Assembly (NCBI GenBank): GCA_021799405.1
Contig: JAJZAL010000190.1
Coordinates: 1-10,083, forward strand
Reading direction: 5' to 3'
Origin: Acidobacteriota bacterium
GTDB taxonomy: Bacteria > Acidobacteriota > Terriglobia > Terriglobales > Acidobacteriaceae
DNA: 10,083 nucleotides
The position numbers were made by a program, and so were the translations under genes. The notes beneath the pieces were generated by a model. The model was not told where the DNA came from and searched no databases. It saw only the letters and a list, made by a program, of their open reading frames with translations. Shown here piece by piece: positions 1 through 6,202 of this stretch; within the stretch, counting starts at the first letter, position 1; each line of letters opens with the position of its first letter.

Positions 1-851
1 TCGCCGTGATTCTCAACATCACGCCCGATCACCTGGACCGCCATGGCAGCTTCGCGAACTACGTTGCCGCCAAGGAGCGCATCTTTGGCGCGCAGAGACC
101 CGACGACAAGCTGGTTCTGAACGCCGATGACGATGTGACGTCGCGCGCCGCTGCCCGCGCGCCTTCGCAGGTATTCTGGTTCAGCCGCAAGCGCGTCATC
201 CGCCAGGGAGCTTTCGTGCATGAGGGTGCGATTCTGTTCCGCGCGTCAGAGCAGGCCAAGCCGGAGCCGATTCTCAAACTGGATGAAATTCCCTTGAAGG
301 GTGTGCACAACGTTGAGAATGTTCTCGCCGCCGTGTGCGCCTCGCGCCTTGCCGGAGTGGCGCCGGAAGCGATTCGCGCGGCCGTCGCTTCCTTCCGCGC
401 CGTCGAGCATCGCCTGGAATTCGTGGCGGAAATCGACGGCGTCAGTTACTACAACGACTCCAAGGCCACCAACGTGGACGCCACCATCAAGGCGATCGAA
501 GCCTTTCCTTCAGGCGTTCATTTGATTCTGGGCGGCAAGGACAAGGACTCTGACTACCGGCAGCTTCGCCCGCTGCTGGCCGGGCGCGTGAAAGCCGTCT
601 ACACTATCGGCTCGGCCGCGGAGAAGATCTCCAACCACCTCGACGGCGCAGTGCCTCTGGTTGCCGCCGGCACGCTGGACCGCGCTGTTTCATTGGCCGC
701 GGAAGCCGCCGAGGAGGGCGACGTGGTGCTGCTGGCGCCGGCGTGTGCCAGTTTTGACCAGTTCGAGAATTACGAACACCGAGGGCAGACCTTCAAGAGC
801 CTGGTTCTCGCCCGGCGAGGAGTCGCCGCATGGCAAAACGCGTCGGCGTAG
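1..851 (+). CDS. murD: UDP-N-acetylmuramoyl-L-alanine--D-glutamate ligase MurD (5'-truncated)
   Basis: This is the C-terminal two thirds of MurD, the cytoplasmic ATP-dependent ligase that adds D-Glu to UDP-MurNAc-L-Ala. The reading frame is open from the first bases (first full codon at 3) to TAG at 849-851, about 282 residues of a family usually near 440-460, so the N-terminal nucleotide-sugar domain and P-loop lie outside the window. Visible Mur-ligase landmarks are NITPDHLDRHGS at the left edge (central domain), GVHNVENVLAA, then the C-terminal ligase domain with FRAVEHRLEFV, YYNDSKATNVDAT, LILGGKDKDSDY and, near the end, LLAPACASFDQFENYEHRG. The NDSKATN and SFDQF blocks are typical of MurD rather than MurC, MurE or MurF. 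The 3' end overlaps ftsW by 22 bp, as expected for one transcript. The truncation is only the window edge; I see no internal defect. Confidence 0.96.
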   Translation, partial: AVILNITPDHLDRHGSFANYVAAKERIFGAQRPDDKLVLNADDDVTSRAAARAPSQVFWFSRKRVIRQGAFVHEGAILFRASEQAKPEPILKLDEIPLKGVHNVENVLAAVCASRLAGVAPEAIRAAVASFRAVEHRLEFVAEIDGVSYYNDSKATNVDATIKAIEAFPSGVHLILGGKDKDSDYRQLRPLLAGRVKAVYTIGSAAEKISNHLDGAVPLVAAGTLDRAVSLAAEAAEEGDVVLLAPACASFDQFENYEHRGQTFKSLVLARRGVAAWQNASA

Positions 852-1921
852 ACAAATTCCTCTTCTGCGCTACGCTCGTCCTGGTTGTCATCGGCTTGCT
901 GATGGTCTTCAGCGCCTCGGCCGTGCTGTCGAAAGTCCGCTACGGTTCGCCGTACACGTTCCTCATTCGCCAGTCGATTTTTGCCTGCCTGGGCCTCGCC
1001 GCCATGACGGTGCTCATGCAGATTGACTACCGCAAGCTGAACCGCACCAACGTTATCTTCCCGCTGGTAGGCGTTACGGTGATTACGCTGCTCTCCGCCT
1101 TCCTGATGCGAGACTCGCACAACACGCACCGCTGGATTCGCTTCGGCGTCTTTTCCTTCCAGCCGTCGGCGCTGGCCACGCCCGTTGCCGTGCTTTTTAT
1201 TGCGTGGTTTCTGCAGAATCGCATGCACGCCATGGATGATCTGCGAAACACGATTCTGCCCGCCGCGCTGCCGAGCCTCATCTTTACCGGCCTCATCTTG
1301 AAGGAGCCGGATCTCGGTACGGCCATGGTGGTTGCCGCGGTCACGGCGCTGCTGCTCTATGTTGCCGGAATGCGGCTGCGCTGGATCGTCGCGGCGTTTG
1401 TGGCCTCCACGCCGATCCTCTACTGGATGCTTTTCCGCGTCGCGTGGCGGCGCGAGCGACTGCTGGCTTTTCTAAACCCTGAAGCCGATCCGCTTGGCAA
1501 GGGCTTTCACATCATCCAGTCACTCATCGCGGTCGGCACCGGCGGCCTGTACGGGCTCGGCTACATGGAAGGCCGCCAGAAGCTTTTCTTTCTGCCCGAG
1601 CCGCAGACCGACTACATCTTCGCGAATATTTCGGAGGAGCTTGGCTTCATCGGCGCCATCGTGATTGTCGGCCTCTTCGTGTACATCGGCTACCGGGGAT
1701 TCCGTGCCGCGATTCTTTCGCGCGATCCCTTTGCCCGCTTCGTCGCCTTCGGGCTTACGTCCGCGATTCTGATTCAGGCCTTCTTCAACATCAGCGTGGT
1801 GATCGACCTGCTGCCCACCAAGGGAATCACGCTTCCATTCATCTCCTACGGCGGCACGTCGCTCATCATCATGCTCTGCTGCATGGGGATTCTGCTGAGC
1901 ATTACGCGGGAAGTGGAATGA
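830..1921 (+). CDS. ftsW: Septal peptidoglycan glycosyltransferase FtsW (SEDS family)
   Basis: A 363-residue polytopic membrane protein of the SEDS family, which polymerises lipid II into glycan strands at the septum together with a class B PBP. The ATG at 830 follows GAGGAG (817-822) with 7 nt spacing and lies inside the murD 3' end. Hydrophobic segments run throughout, consistent with the family's usual ten helices. Recognisable motifs are RWIRFG (101-106), KEPDLGTA (158-165), the PEPQTDYIFANISEELG loop (256-272) whose Asp261 corresponds to the catalytic Asp of characterised SEDS enzymes, and LPFISYGGTS (335-344). The normally conserved QPSE..K motif reads QPSALAT (111-117), lacking both the Glu and the Lys. 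FtsW is favoured over RodA because of the dcw position between murD and murG. Confidence 0.94.
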   Translation: MAKRVGVDKFLFCATLVLVVIGLLMVFSASAVLSKVRYGSPYTFLIRQSIFACLGLAAMTVLMQIDYRKLNRTNVIFPLVGVTVITLLSAFLMRDSHNTHRWIRFGVFSFQPSALATPVAVLFIAWFLQNRMHAMDDLRNTILPAALPSLIFTGLILKEPDLGTAMVVAAVTALLLYVAGMRLRWIVAAFVASTPILYWMLFRVAWRRERLLAFLNPEADPLGKGFHIIQSLIAVGTGGLYGLGYMEGRQKLFFLPEPQTDYIFANISEELGFIGAIVIVGLFVYIGYRGFRAAILSRDPFARFVAFGLTSAILIQAFFNISVVIDLLPTKGITLPFISYGGTSLIIMLCCMGILLSITREVE

Positions 1922-1928
1922 TCGAGAG

Positions 1929-2708
1929 ATGAGCGGAAGCGAGCACAAGGAAGAGATTCTCGATCAGTTCACGCGGCAGGCCGCGCAATTTGCGCAGTCG
2001 GCCACGGCCCGCGATGAAGAGCTGCTGCGCACGATTCTCCGCATGGCCGAGCCGCAGCCGCGGGACGCGATGCTGGACGTCGCCTGCGGTCCGGGCATGC
2101 TGGTGTGCGCGTTTGCTCCGCAGGTGCGGCATGCCACCGGGATTGATCTGACGCCCGCCATGCTCGACCAGGCGCGCGCCGCGCAAGATGCGCAGGGCCT
2201 TGCGAATATTTCCTGGGATTGCGGCGATGTGACGGCTCTGCCGTATCAGGACGGCAGTTTCAACATCGTGACCTGCCGCTACGCATTTCATCACTTTCCT
2301 GATCCGTTGGCCGTGCTCACGGAGATGCGGCGCGTCTGCGCTCCCGGCGGGCGCGTGGTTGTGGTCGACAGCGCACCTGAGGCGGGAAAGGCTGCTGCCT
2401 TCAATGCGATGGAGAAGCTGCGCGACCCGTCGCACACGCGCGCCCTGCCGCGCGAGGAACTAGCCGCGCTCTATGCGGAAGCGGGCTTGCCCGCGCCGCG
2501 CGTCGAGCACTTCCGGCTGGAGCTGGATCTCGAATCCTTCCTGGCGCGTTCGTATCCCCGCGAGGGCGATGAAGTGCGCCTCAGGGCTGTTTTTGAATCG
2601 GCGCTGGTTGAAGACATGCTTGATTTGCAGCCGCGCCAGGTGGACGGCAAAATTTTCTTCGCGGTCCCGACCGCGATTCTTTCGGCACGGATCCCCCATG
2701 CAGCATGA
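1929..2708 (+). CDS. Class I SAM-dependent methyltransferase (UbiE/YcgJ-like)
   Basis: A 259-residue cytoplasmic protein with a Rossmann-type methyltransferase core. Motif I is MLDVACGPGMLV (48-59). The acidic end of strand 2 is GIDLTPAMLDQA (71-82), followed by CGDVTALPYQDGSFNIVTC (97-115), then FHHFPDP (120-126) and APGGRVVVVD (138-147). This pattern is Methyltransf_11/UbiE-like, and the N-terminal DQFTRQAAQFAQS resembles YcgJ-type enzymes. The C-terminal third, where substrate specificity would sit, has no feature I can assign. It begins 7 bp after ftsW with only a weak purine stretch (GAGAG) right before the ATG, and its end overlaps murG by 11 bp, so translation is probably coupled to both neighbours. 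A methyltransferase is not a standard dcw component. The substrate is unknown; a link to envelope or quinone metabolism would be a guess. Confidence 0.88.
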   Translation: MSGSEHKEEILDQFTRQAAQFAQSATARDEELLRTILRMAEPQPRDAMLDVACGPGMLVCAFAPQVRHATGIDLTPAMLDQARAAQDAQGLANISWDCGDVTALPYQDGSFNIVTCRYAFHHFPDPLAVLTEMRRVCAPGGRVVVVDSAPEAGKAAAFNAMEKLRDPSHTRALPREELAALYAEAGLPAPRVEHFRLELDLESFLARSYPREGDEVRLRAVFESALVEDMLDLQPRQVDGKIFFAVPTAILSARIPHAA

Positions 2709-3801
2709 TTCCAAGTCCGCATTGCGGGTGGTCATTGCGGGAGGCGGCACCGGCGGCCACATTATTCCCGCCATCGCTATCGCGCGCCAGCTTCAGGCAG
2801 GCGGACCGGCAGAGCTTCTGTTTCTCGGCACGCCGCGCGGGCTTGAGTCTCGGCTGGTTCCGCAGGCGGGTTTTCCGCTCACATTGATCAAGGTGGGCCA
2901 GCTCAACAACGTTTCGCTGCTCACGCGTGCACGCACGCTCGTGGACCTGCCGCTGAGCATCGGGCGCTGTGTTGCGTTGCTGCGCCGCTTTCAACCGAAT
3001 GTTGTGATCGGCGTCGGCGGGTATGCCTCCGGTCCGGCCATGCTGGCCGCACAGCTGCTGCGGATTCCCACGCTTGCTTTTGAGCCTAACGCCGTGCCGG
3101 GACTCGCCAACCGCCTGGTTGGCAAACGCGTAGCCGCCGCGGCCGTCAACTTTGCGCCCGCCGCGGCTTACTTCCGCAACGCGCAGGTGACTGGCATCCC
3201 CGTGCGCGACGAGTTCTTTCATCTGGCGGAGCGCCCGGCGTCTGACACGGCGCAACACCCGCACCTGCTCGTTTTCGGCGGCAGCCAGGGTGCGCGCGTG
3301 CTCAACAACACGCTGCCGCAGATCATCTCGGGGCTTCTCGCCACCGTGCCGGGACTGACTGTCCTGCACCAGGCCGGCGCGCGCCACGCCGAGGCTACGC
3401 AGGCTGCTTACGCGGCTACCGGCGCAGATCCTGCCCGCTGGCAGGTGCATGCGTTTCTCGATGACATGCCCGCCCGGTTCGCGGCTGCCGATCTCATCCT
3501 GGCGCGCAGCGGAGCCAGCACTGTCGCTGAACTGGCCGCTGCCGGCAAGCCCGCAGTGCTCGTTCCGTTTCCGCAGGCAGCAGACGATCACCAGCGCAAA
3601 AATGCCGAGGTAATGGCCGAAGCCGGCGCTGCCGTGATGATTCTCGAAGCCGAACTCACCCCGGACCGCCTTTGCCGCGAACTGGCGCAGTTGCTCGCCT
3701 CACCGGAGGAGTTATCCGCTATGTCCGCGCGCGCCCGCACGCTGGCGCATGTGGATGCGGCCGAAGTCATCGCACGGATGGTCCGCCGCATCGCGCGCTA
3801 G
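2698..3801 (+). CDS. murG: UDP-GlcNAc:lipid I N-acetylglucosaminyltransferase MurG
   Basis: A 367-residue GT-B (GT28) glycosyltransferase that transfers GlcNAc from UDP-GlcNAc to lipid I on the inner face of the cytoplasmic membrane, producing lipid II. The N-terminal half carries the glycine-rich loop AGGGTGGHIIPA (14-25), GVGGYASGP (105-113) and FEPNAVPGLANR (128-139). The C-terminal donor-binding half carries FGGSQGAR (193-200), ARSGASTVAEL (269-279) and PFPQAADDHQRKNAE (290-304). Although the frame stays open upstream to about 2473, the ATG at 2698 is chosen because the glycine-rich loop then sits at the usual distance from the N-terminus and the longer version would be an implausible basic extension inside the methyltransferase gene. 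The Shine-Dalgarno is poor, which fits coupling through the 11-bp overlap. It is the last gene of this transcript, followed by a hairpin terminator. Confidence 0.96.
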   Translation: MQHDSKSALRVVIAGGGTGGHIIPAIAIARQLQAGGPAELLFLGTPRGLESRLVPQAGFPLTLIKVGQLNNVSLLTRARTLVDLPLSIGRCVALLRRFQPNVVIGVGGYASGPAMLAAQLLRIPTLAFEPNAVPGLANRLVGKRVAAAAVNFAPAAAYFRNAQVTGIPVRDEFFHLAERPASDTAQHPHLLVFGGSQGARVLNNTLPQIISGLLATVPGLTVLHQAGARHAEATQAAYAATGADPARWQVHAFLDDMPARFAAADLILARSGASTVAELAAAGKPAVLVPFPQAADDHQRKNAEVMAEAGAAVMILEAELTPDRLCRELAQLLASPEELSAMSARARTLAHVDAAEVIARMVRRIAR

Positions 3802-3823
3802 GAACGCCCGCTTTTCTTCCGGC

Positions 3824-3857
3824 AAAAAACAGCCCCTGCATTCGCAGGGGCTGCTTT
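3824..3857. terminator. Shared intrinsic terminator between murG and the convergent glycine-rich gene
   Basis: A perfect 10-bp stem (CAGCCCCTGC at 3830-3839 pairing with GCAGGGGCTG at 3844-3853) with a 4-nt loop. On its left is a run of six A (3824-3829), giving a T6 tail for minus-strand transcripts. On its right is CTTTGCTGTTT, a weaker T-rich tail for murG. It lies 22 nt after the murG stop and 19 nt after the minus-strand stop, so it fits a bidirectional terminator that is stronger on the minus strand. Confidence 0.85.
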
Positions 3858-3872
3858 GCTGTTTGCAGGAGA

Positions 3873-4718
3873 CTACCGTCCGTGGCCGCCGCCGTGGAAA
3901 CCGCCACCGTGGAAGCCACCGCCGCCATGGAAGCCGCCGCCATGGAAACCACCACCGTGGAAGCCACCGCCGCCATGGAAGCCGCCGCCACCGTGGAAGC
4001 CACCGCCATGGAAACCGCCCATGGGCCGCATTCCGCCGCTACGGATGCCACCAAAGCGAGGTCCGCCGCCAAAGTTGCGAGCGGGGCCTACGCCACCGAA
4101 GTTCGAAACCGTATGGAAGCCGTGATTGTAGCCAAAGGCGCGCTGCGGGCCTCCATGGAATCCGCCGTAGCCCTGTCGGAAGTTGTTTCCAGCCACCATG
4201 TGGCCACCACGGAACCCACCGCCTCCGCGGTAGTTCCCTGGGCGACCGCCAAAATATGTGCCGCCACGGCCGCCACCGTAATACCGCGCGCGGTCACCCC
4301 AGCCGCCACGCCAACCGTCGCCGTAGCCGCCGCGCCAACCGTCGCCGTAGCCGCCCCAGCCGTCACCGTCCCAGAAGCCCTGACCGTACCAGCCGTAGTA
4401 GCCCATGTCATCGAATCCCCATCCCCAGGGGCGTCCATACCAGCCGCGGAACCACGGTCCAGCACCGATGAACACGCCGTTATCAAACCAGTCGGCTCCA
4501 TAGTAGCCATAGGGCGCGCATGAGTAGGGGTAGTAGGAGTAGTAGCCATACTCGCAGACCGGCGGCCCATAGACCGCTACTGGCGCCGGGTATCCATAAA
4601 CGGGCCCAATGCCGATTGCGACTGAGAGCTGCGCCTGTGCCGGTTGCACCATGGCCAGCGGAGCAGACAGAAGCGCGATTACAAACGTTGTTCGCAGTAG
4701 AGAGCGCCATCTGCGCAT
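3873..4718 (-). CDS. Exported Gly/Tyr/His-rich repeat protein (unknown function)
   Basis: A 281-residue protein that I do not recognise as a named family. The start at 4718 (ATG) is set by a good GGAGG six bases upstream, and it gives a classic signal peptide: basic MRRWRSLLR, a hydrophobic core, then AQA|QLSV near residue 25. An upstream in-frame extension to 4886 lacks these properties. The mature protein is low complexity in three zones: a Tyr/Pro/Gly-rich part (GYYSYYPYSCAPYGYY), Trp/Gly/Asp repeats (GYGDGWRGG, twice), then a Gly-rich part ending in eight FHGGG or FHGGGG units (residues 236-281), finishing HGR. No enzymatic motif or membrane anchor is visible after the signal peptide. It is probably periplasmic, surface or extracellular. 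The His-Gly repeats could bind metal or form an adhesive or structural tail, but this is inference. It is convergent with murG and shares its terminator. Confidence 0.8.
   Translation of the reverse strand: MRRWRSLLRTTFVIALLSAPLAMVQPAQAQLSVAIGIGPVYGYPAPVAVYGPPVCEYGYYSYYPYSCAPYGYYGADWFDNGVFIGAGPWFRGWYGRPWGWGFDDMGYYGWYGQGFWDGDGWGGYGDGWRGGYGDGWRGGWGDRARYYGGGRGGTYFGGRPGNYRGGGGFRGGHMVAGNNFRQGYGGFHGGPQRAFGYNHGFHTVSNFGGVGPARNFGGGPRFGGIRSGGMRPMGGFHGGGFHGGGGFHGGGGFHGGGFHGGGFHGGGGFHGGGFHGGGHGR
3876..4013 (-). repeat. Tandem repeat encoding eight FHGGG(G) units
   Basis: Imperfect 15- and 18-bp tandem units, seen on the + strand as alternating CCGTGGAA / CCATGGAA blocks separated by ACCGCC- or GCCGCC-type triplets, encode the C-terminal FHGGG(G) array of the glycine-rich protein. 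Unit length varies by one Gly codon and all variation keeps the frame. Such a repeat is prone to length change by slippage or recombination, and it makes the other frames look open, creating artefactual Pro/Trp- or Ala/Thr-rich translations on the + strand. Confidence 0.85.
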
Positions 4719-5011
4719 CGTGATCCTCCCGCCAGAGTCTTGGTCAGTGTCTGGCCTGCTTCTGGCTACCTTCAGGTAAGCAATTTGCTTGCCTGCTCTG
4801 CATTTATAAACGGGGCAAACCCATAAAAGTTGCGAAAAACTCGCTCGCTGGCCGGGCTGCTCCAGATTTTCAATCAGTTGCCGCACGTTTTTGCTCCGAG
4901 TGGCACTGTTTTGTTCATCTTTCCTTCATCTTGCGTCGCTTCCAGTTACGACAACGTACCCGCGAGTTGCCGGGTGCGCTGGTCTGCGTTTGCCAGCAGC
5001 CTGATCTTTCC
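4719..5011. promoter_or_regulatory. Intergenic region with candidate operator palindrome (minus-strand genes)
   Basis: This 293-bp gap separates two minus-strand genes and shows no credible ORF. It holds the ribosome-binding site of the glycine-rich gene (GGAGG, six bases from the ATG). It also holds a near-perfect palindrome at 4773-4795, CAGGTAAGCAA-T-TTGCTTGCCTG (11-bp arms, one mismatch), about 55 bases upstream of the start. A TATAAA (minus strand, 4803-4808) could be a -10 element, but no good -35 is spaced from it. I found no convincing terminator for the upstream WXXGXW gene, so read-through from 5012 toward 3873 is possible. Confidence 0.4.
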
Positions 5012-5458
5012 TTAGTGACGGCCGCCGCGGCCATTGCGGTAACTGTTCCGGCCATTCTGGCGGTTGTCGTTTCTGCGATTGTTGCGGCCATAGTTGCGGT
5101 TCTCATTCCGGCCATAATTGCCGCGGCCGAAATTGGCATTGCCATCGTTACGGCTATAGCTGCCGTAGTTGGCGTACCGGCTGTTAAAGCGGGCGTTGCG
5201 ATCTCCGTAGCGATCCTGGCGCTGGTAGCGGAAATCCGTGCGATACACCCATTGGCCCGGCATCCACTGCGTCCCGCTGTAGTAGCCGTTCACCCACATG
5301 TAGCCAGGGCCGGGGCTCGGCGACATGTAGTTGGCAACCACTGCGGCAACCGGGGTTCCAAATTGAACCATGATTCTTGTCTGCGCCTGGGCGGCCATGG
5401 CGGCTCCGCTTAAAAGCCCCGTCAGAACGAATGCGCTCAGTAGTCGATAGAGTTTCAT
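5012..5458 (-). CDS. Exported WXXGXW-motif protein with Asn/Arg/Gly-rich tail
   Basis: A 148-residue small exported protein of unknown function. The ATG at 5458 is preferred over an upstream in-frame start at 5485 because AAGGAGG sits seven bases before it and a signal peptide then begins at once: MKLYRLLSAF, a hydrophobic core, and cleavage expected at AQA|QTRI. The mature N-terminal part has GPGYMWVNGYYSGTQWMPGQW, which matches the WXXGXW/YXWV repeat family (as I recall it, Pfam PF12779), common as small secreted proteins in soil bacteria. After about residue 75 the sequence becomes very rich in Asn, Arg, Gly and Tyr (GRNENRNYGRNNRRNDNRQN) and is probably disordered and strongly basic. The first 45 or so residues and the leader RNA are closely similar to the gene at 5771-6166, while the tails differ, indicating duplication followed by tail divergence. 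Confidence 0.82.
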   Translation of the reverse strand: MKLYRLLSAFVLTGLLSGAAMAAQAQTRIMVQFGTPVAAVVANYMSPSPGPGYMWVNGYYSGTQWMPGQWVYRTDFRYQRQDRYGDRNARFNSRYANYGSYSRNDGNANFGRGNYGRNENRNYGRNNRRNDNRQNGRNSYRNGRGGRH

Positions 5459-5500
5459 GATGAGACCTCCTTCGGGTTTCCCCATTTTGTCTCTGCATGT
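5459..5500 (-). promoter_or_regulatory. Conserved leader hairpin around the ribosome-binding site (gene 5012-5458)
   Basis: Read on the minus strand, GAGAC (5489-5493) can pair with GTCTC (5462-5466), enclosing an inner hairpin TGGG-GAAA-CCCG (5473-5484, GNRA-type loop) and the Shine-Dalgarno AAGGAGG. The same arrangement occurs before the paralogue at 6166. The pairing would partly hide the ribosome-binding site, so it may control translation. Conservation by recent duplication alone is also possible. Confidence 0.4.
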
Positions 5501-5710
5501 TTGAGTAGCTGGAGAGAAATAGGCCGCAATTAATTTGAAAATACCTTTGTAATTAAGATTATCTTCAGGTAAGTATCGGAAAAGTCTGAAAATACGGCAA
5601 TTCAGGAGGATTCTGTGTGACCTTAAGTTTCACTTAATGATAAGTCAAAAGCTATATGCGAGTAAGTGGCTGCTTGTTGAGGGGCCGAGTTGTGCTTGGG
5701 CCGGCCGCAA
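5501..5710. other. AT-rich non-coding spacer between the two WXXGXW genes
   Basis: The gap between the two paralogues (5459-5770) contains no credible ORF. This part is markedly more AT-rich than the rest of the window and holds the candidate promoter described separately plus a perfect 6-bp inverted repeat TTAAGT-TTC-ACTTAA at 5623-5637. The flanks of the gap hold the leader hairpin (right-hand gene's product start side) and the terminator of the upstream paralogue. Nothing else recognisable was seen. Confidence 0.4.
5572..5600 (-). promoter_or_regulatory. Candidate promoter for the gene at 5012-5458
   Basis: On the minus strand, TTGCCG (5595-5600) and GATACT (5572-5577) are separated by exactly 17 bases, each matching four of six bases of the housekeeping -35/-10 consensus. 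They lie in an AT-rich stretch roughly 115 bases before the start codon. The 11-mer CTTCAGGTAAG (5563-5573, + strand), also found at 4770-4780, overlaps the -10 and the expected start point. Confidence 0.35.
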
Positions 5711-5711
5711 C

Positions 5712-5741
5712 AAAAAACGCACCCGGATTGCTCCGGGTGCG
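5712..5741 (-). terminator. Intrinsic terminator of the gene at 5771-6166
   Basis: A perfect 9-bp GC-rich stem (CGCACCCGG at 5718-5726 with CCGGGTGCG at 5733-5741), a 6-nt loop, and on the minus strand a following run of six T (A6 at 5712-5717). It starts 29 bases after the TAA of the upstream WXXGXW gene, a textbook rho-independent terminator that separates the two paralogues into different transcripts. Confidence 0.88.
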
Positions 5742-5770
5742 CTCCTGCGGTATCGCCGATGCCGCTGGAA

Positions 5771-6166
5771 TTAGTGGTCATGTCCACGGCCACGTCCCCA
5801 TCCGCGGTGCCAGCCGTTGTCATGATGGTCTTCGCCTCCCCAGCCACGGCCGCGCCAGCCATCTTCGCCGCGCCATCCGCGGTCGCCGCCGTAATAGCCG
5901 TTTCCGTAGTAACCGTAGCCGCCGCCGTAATAGCCCTCGTCATCGCCGCGGCGAGCCCAATAGCCCTGCACCCAGTAAGGGCCGTTGTAATAGCCTGAGA
6001 TCCAGACATAACCCGGGCCCGGGCAGGGCGGAGCGTAGTATTGCGCTGCCATCGCAGGGCCACTTCCGAAGCCAAAGAAGATTCGCGTCTGGGCCTGGGC
6101 AACCATAGTAGCTCCGCTCAAGAGACCAACAAGAACGAACGTGGAAAGCACTCGATTGAGTTTCAT
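5771..6166 (-). CDS. Exported WXXGXW-motif protein with Gly/Tyr/Trp/His-rich tail
   Basis: A 131-residue small exported protein of unknown function and paralogue of the gene at 5012-5458. The ATG at 6166 follows AAGGAGG seven bases upstream. The signal peptide MKLNRVLSTFVLVGLLSG...AQA|QTRI is almost the same as that of the paralogue. The mature part has CPGPGYVWISGYYNG and PYWVQGYW, the WXXGXW/YXWV-type repeat. From about residue 77 a low-complexity tail follows, first Tyr/Gly-rich (GYYGGGYGYYGNGYYGG), then Arg/Trp/Gly-rich, then ending in His/Asp/Gly (GRGRGHDH). It is first of the three minus-strand genes, divergent from murC, and has its own terminator. The His-rich end recalls the His-Gly repeats of the protein at 3873-4718, but no function can be read from it. 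A structural, adhesive or metal-binding envelope role is only a guess. Confidence 0.84.
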   Translation of the reverse strand: MKLNRVLSTFVLVGLLSGATMVAQAQTRIFFGFGSGPAMAAQYYAPPCPGPGYVWISGYYNGPYWVQGYWARRGDDEGYYGGGYGYYGNGYYGGDRGWRGEDGWRGRGWGGEDHHDNGWHRGWGRGRGHDH

Positions 6167-6202
6167 CAGGAGACCTCCTTTGGGTTTGCCCCATCTTGTC
6201 TC
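6167..6202 (-). promoter_or_regulatory. Conserved leader hairpin around the ribosome-binding site (gene 5771-6166)
   Basis: On the minus strand, GAGAC (6198-6202) can pair with GTCTC (6170-6174). Inside are a small hairpin TGGG-GCAAA-CCCA (6181-6193) and the Shine-Dalgarno AAGGAGG. The same layout precedes the paralogue at 5458, with the closing pair of the inner stem changed from U-A here to U-G there, so pairing is kept. It may be a translational control element. Confidence 0.4.

Noticed and set aside
2473..2697. In-frame 75-codon upstream extension of murG
   Set aside because: It lies within the methyltransferase gene, is basic and unlike MurG, and would place the glycine-rich loop far from the N-terminus.
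2581..3591. Long minus-strand frame opposite murG (336 codons)
   Set aside because: Typical antisense open frame in GC-rich coding DNA; murG on the + strand has all family motifs.
3856..4125. + strand frame encoding a PPPWKPPPW repeat protein
   Set aside because: Another antisense shadow of the same tandem repeat; it begins within the terminator region with no start signals.
3672..4523. Long + strand open frame rich in Ala/Thr/Glu/Met repeats opposite the glycine-rich gene
   Set aside because: It is the reverse complement of the FHGGG repeat and Gly-rich coding DNA, starts inside murG, and has no ribosome-binding site. The minus-strand gene has a signal peptide, Shine-Dalgarno and terminator.
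4958..4975. ACCCG...CGGGT stem as a terminator for the gene at 5012-5458
   Set aside because: Only five good pairs with an 8-nt loop and no T-tract on the minus strand, so it is not convincing.
4931..5413. + strand hydrophobic Ala/Val/Ile-rich frame that looks like a membrane protein
   Set aside because: It is antisense to the Asn/Arg/Gly-rich tail of the WXXGXW gene, whose complement naturally yields Val/Ala/Ile codons. No ribosome-binding site was seen.
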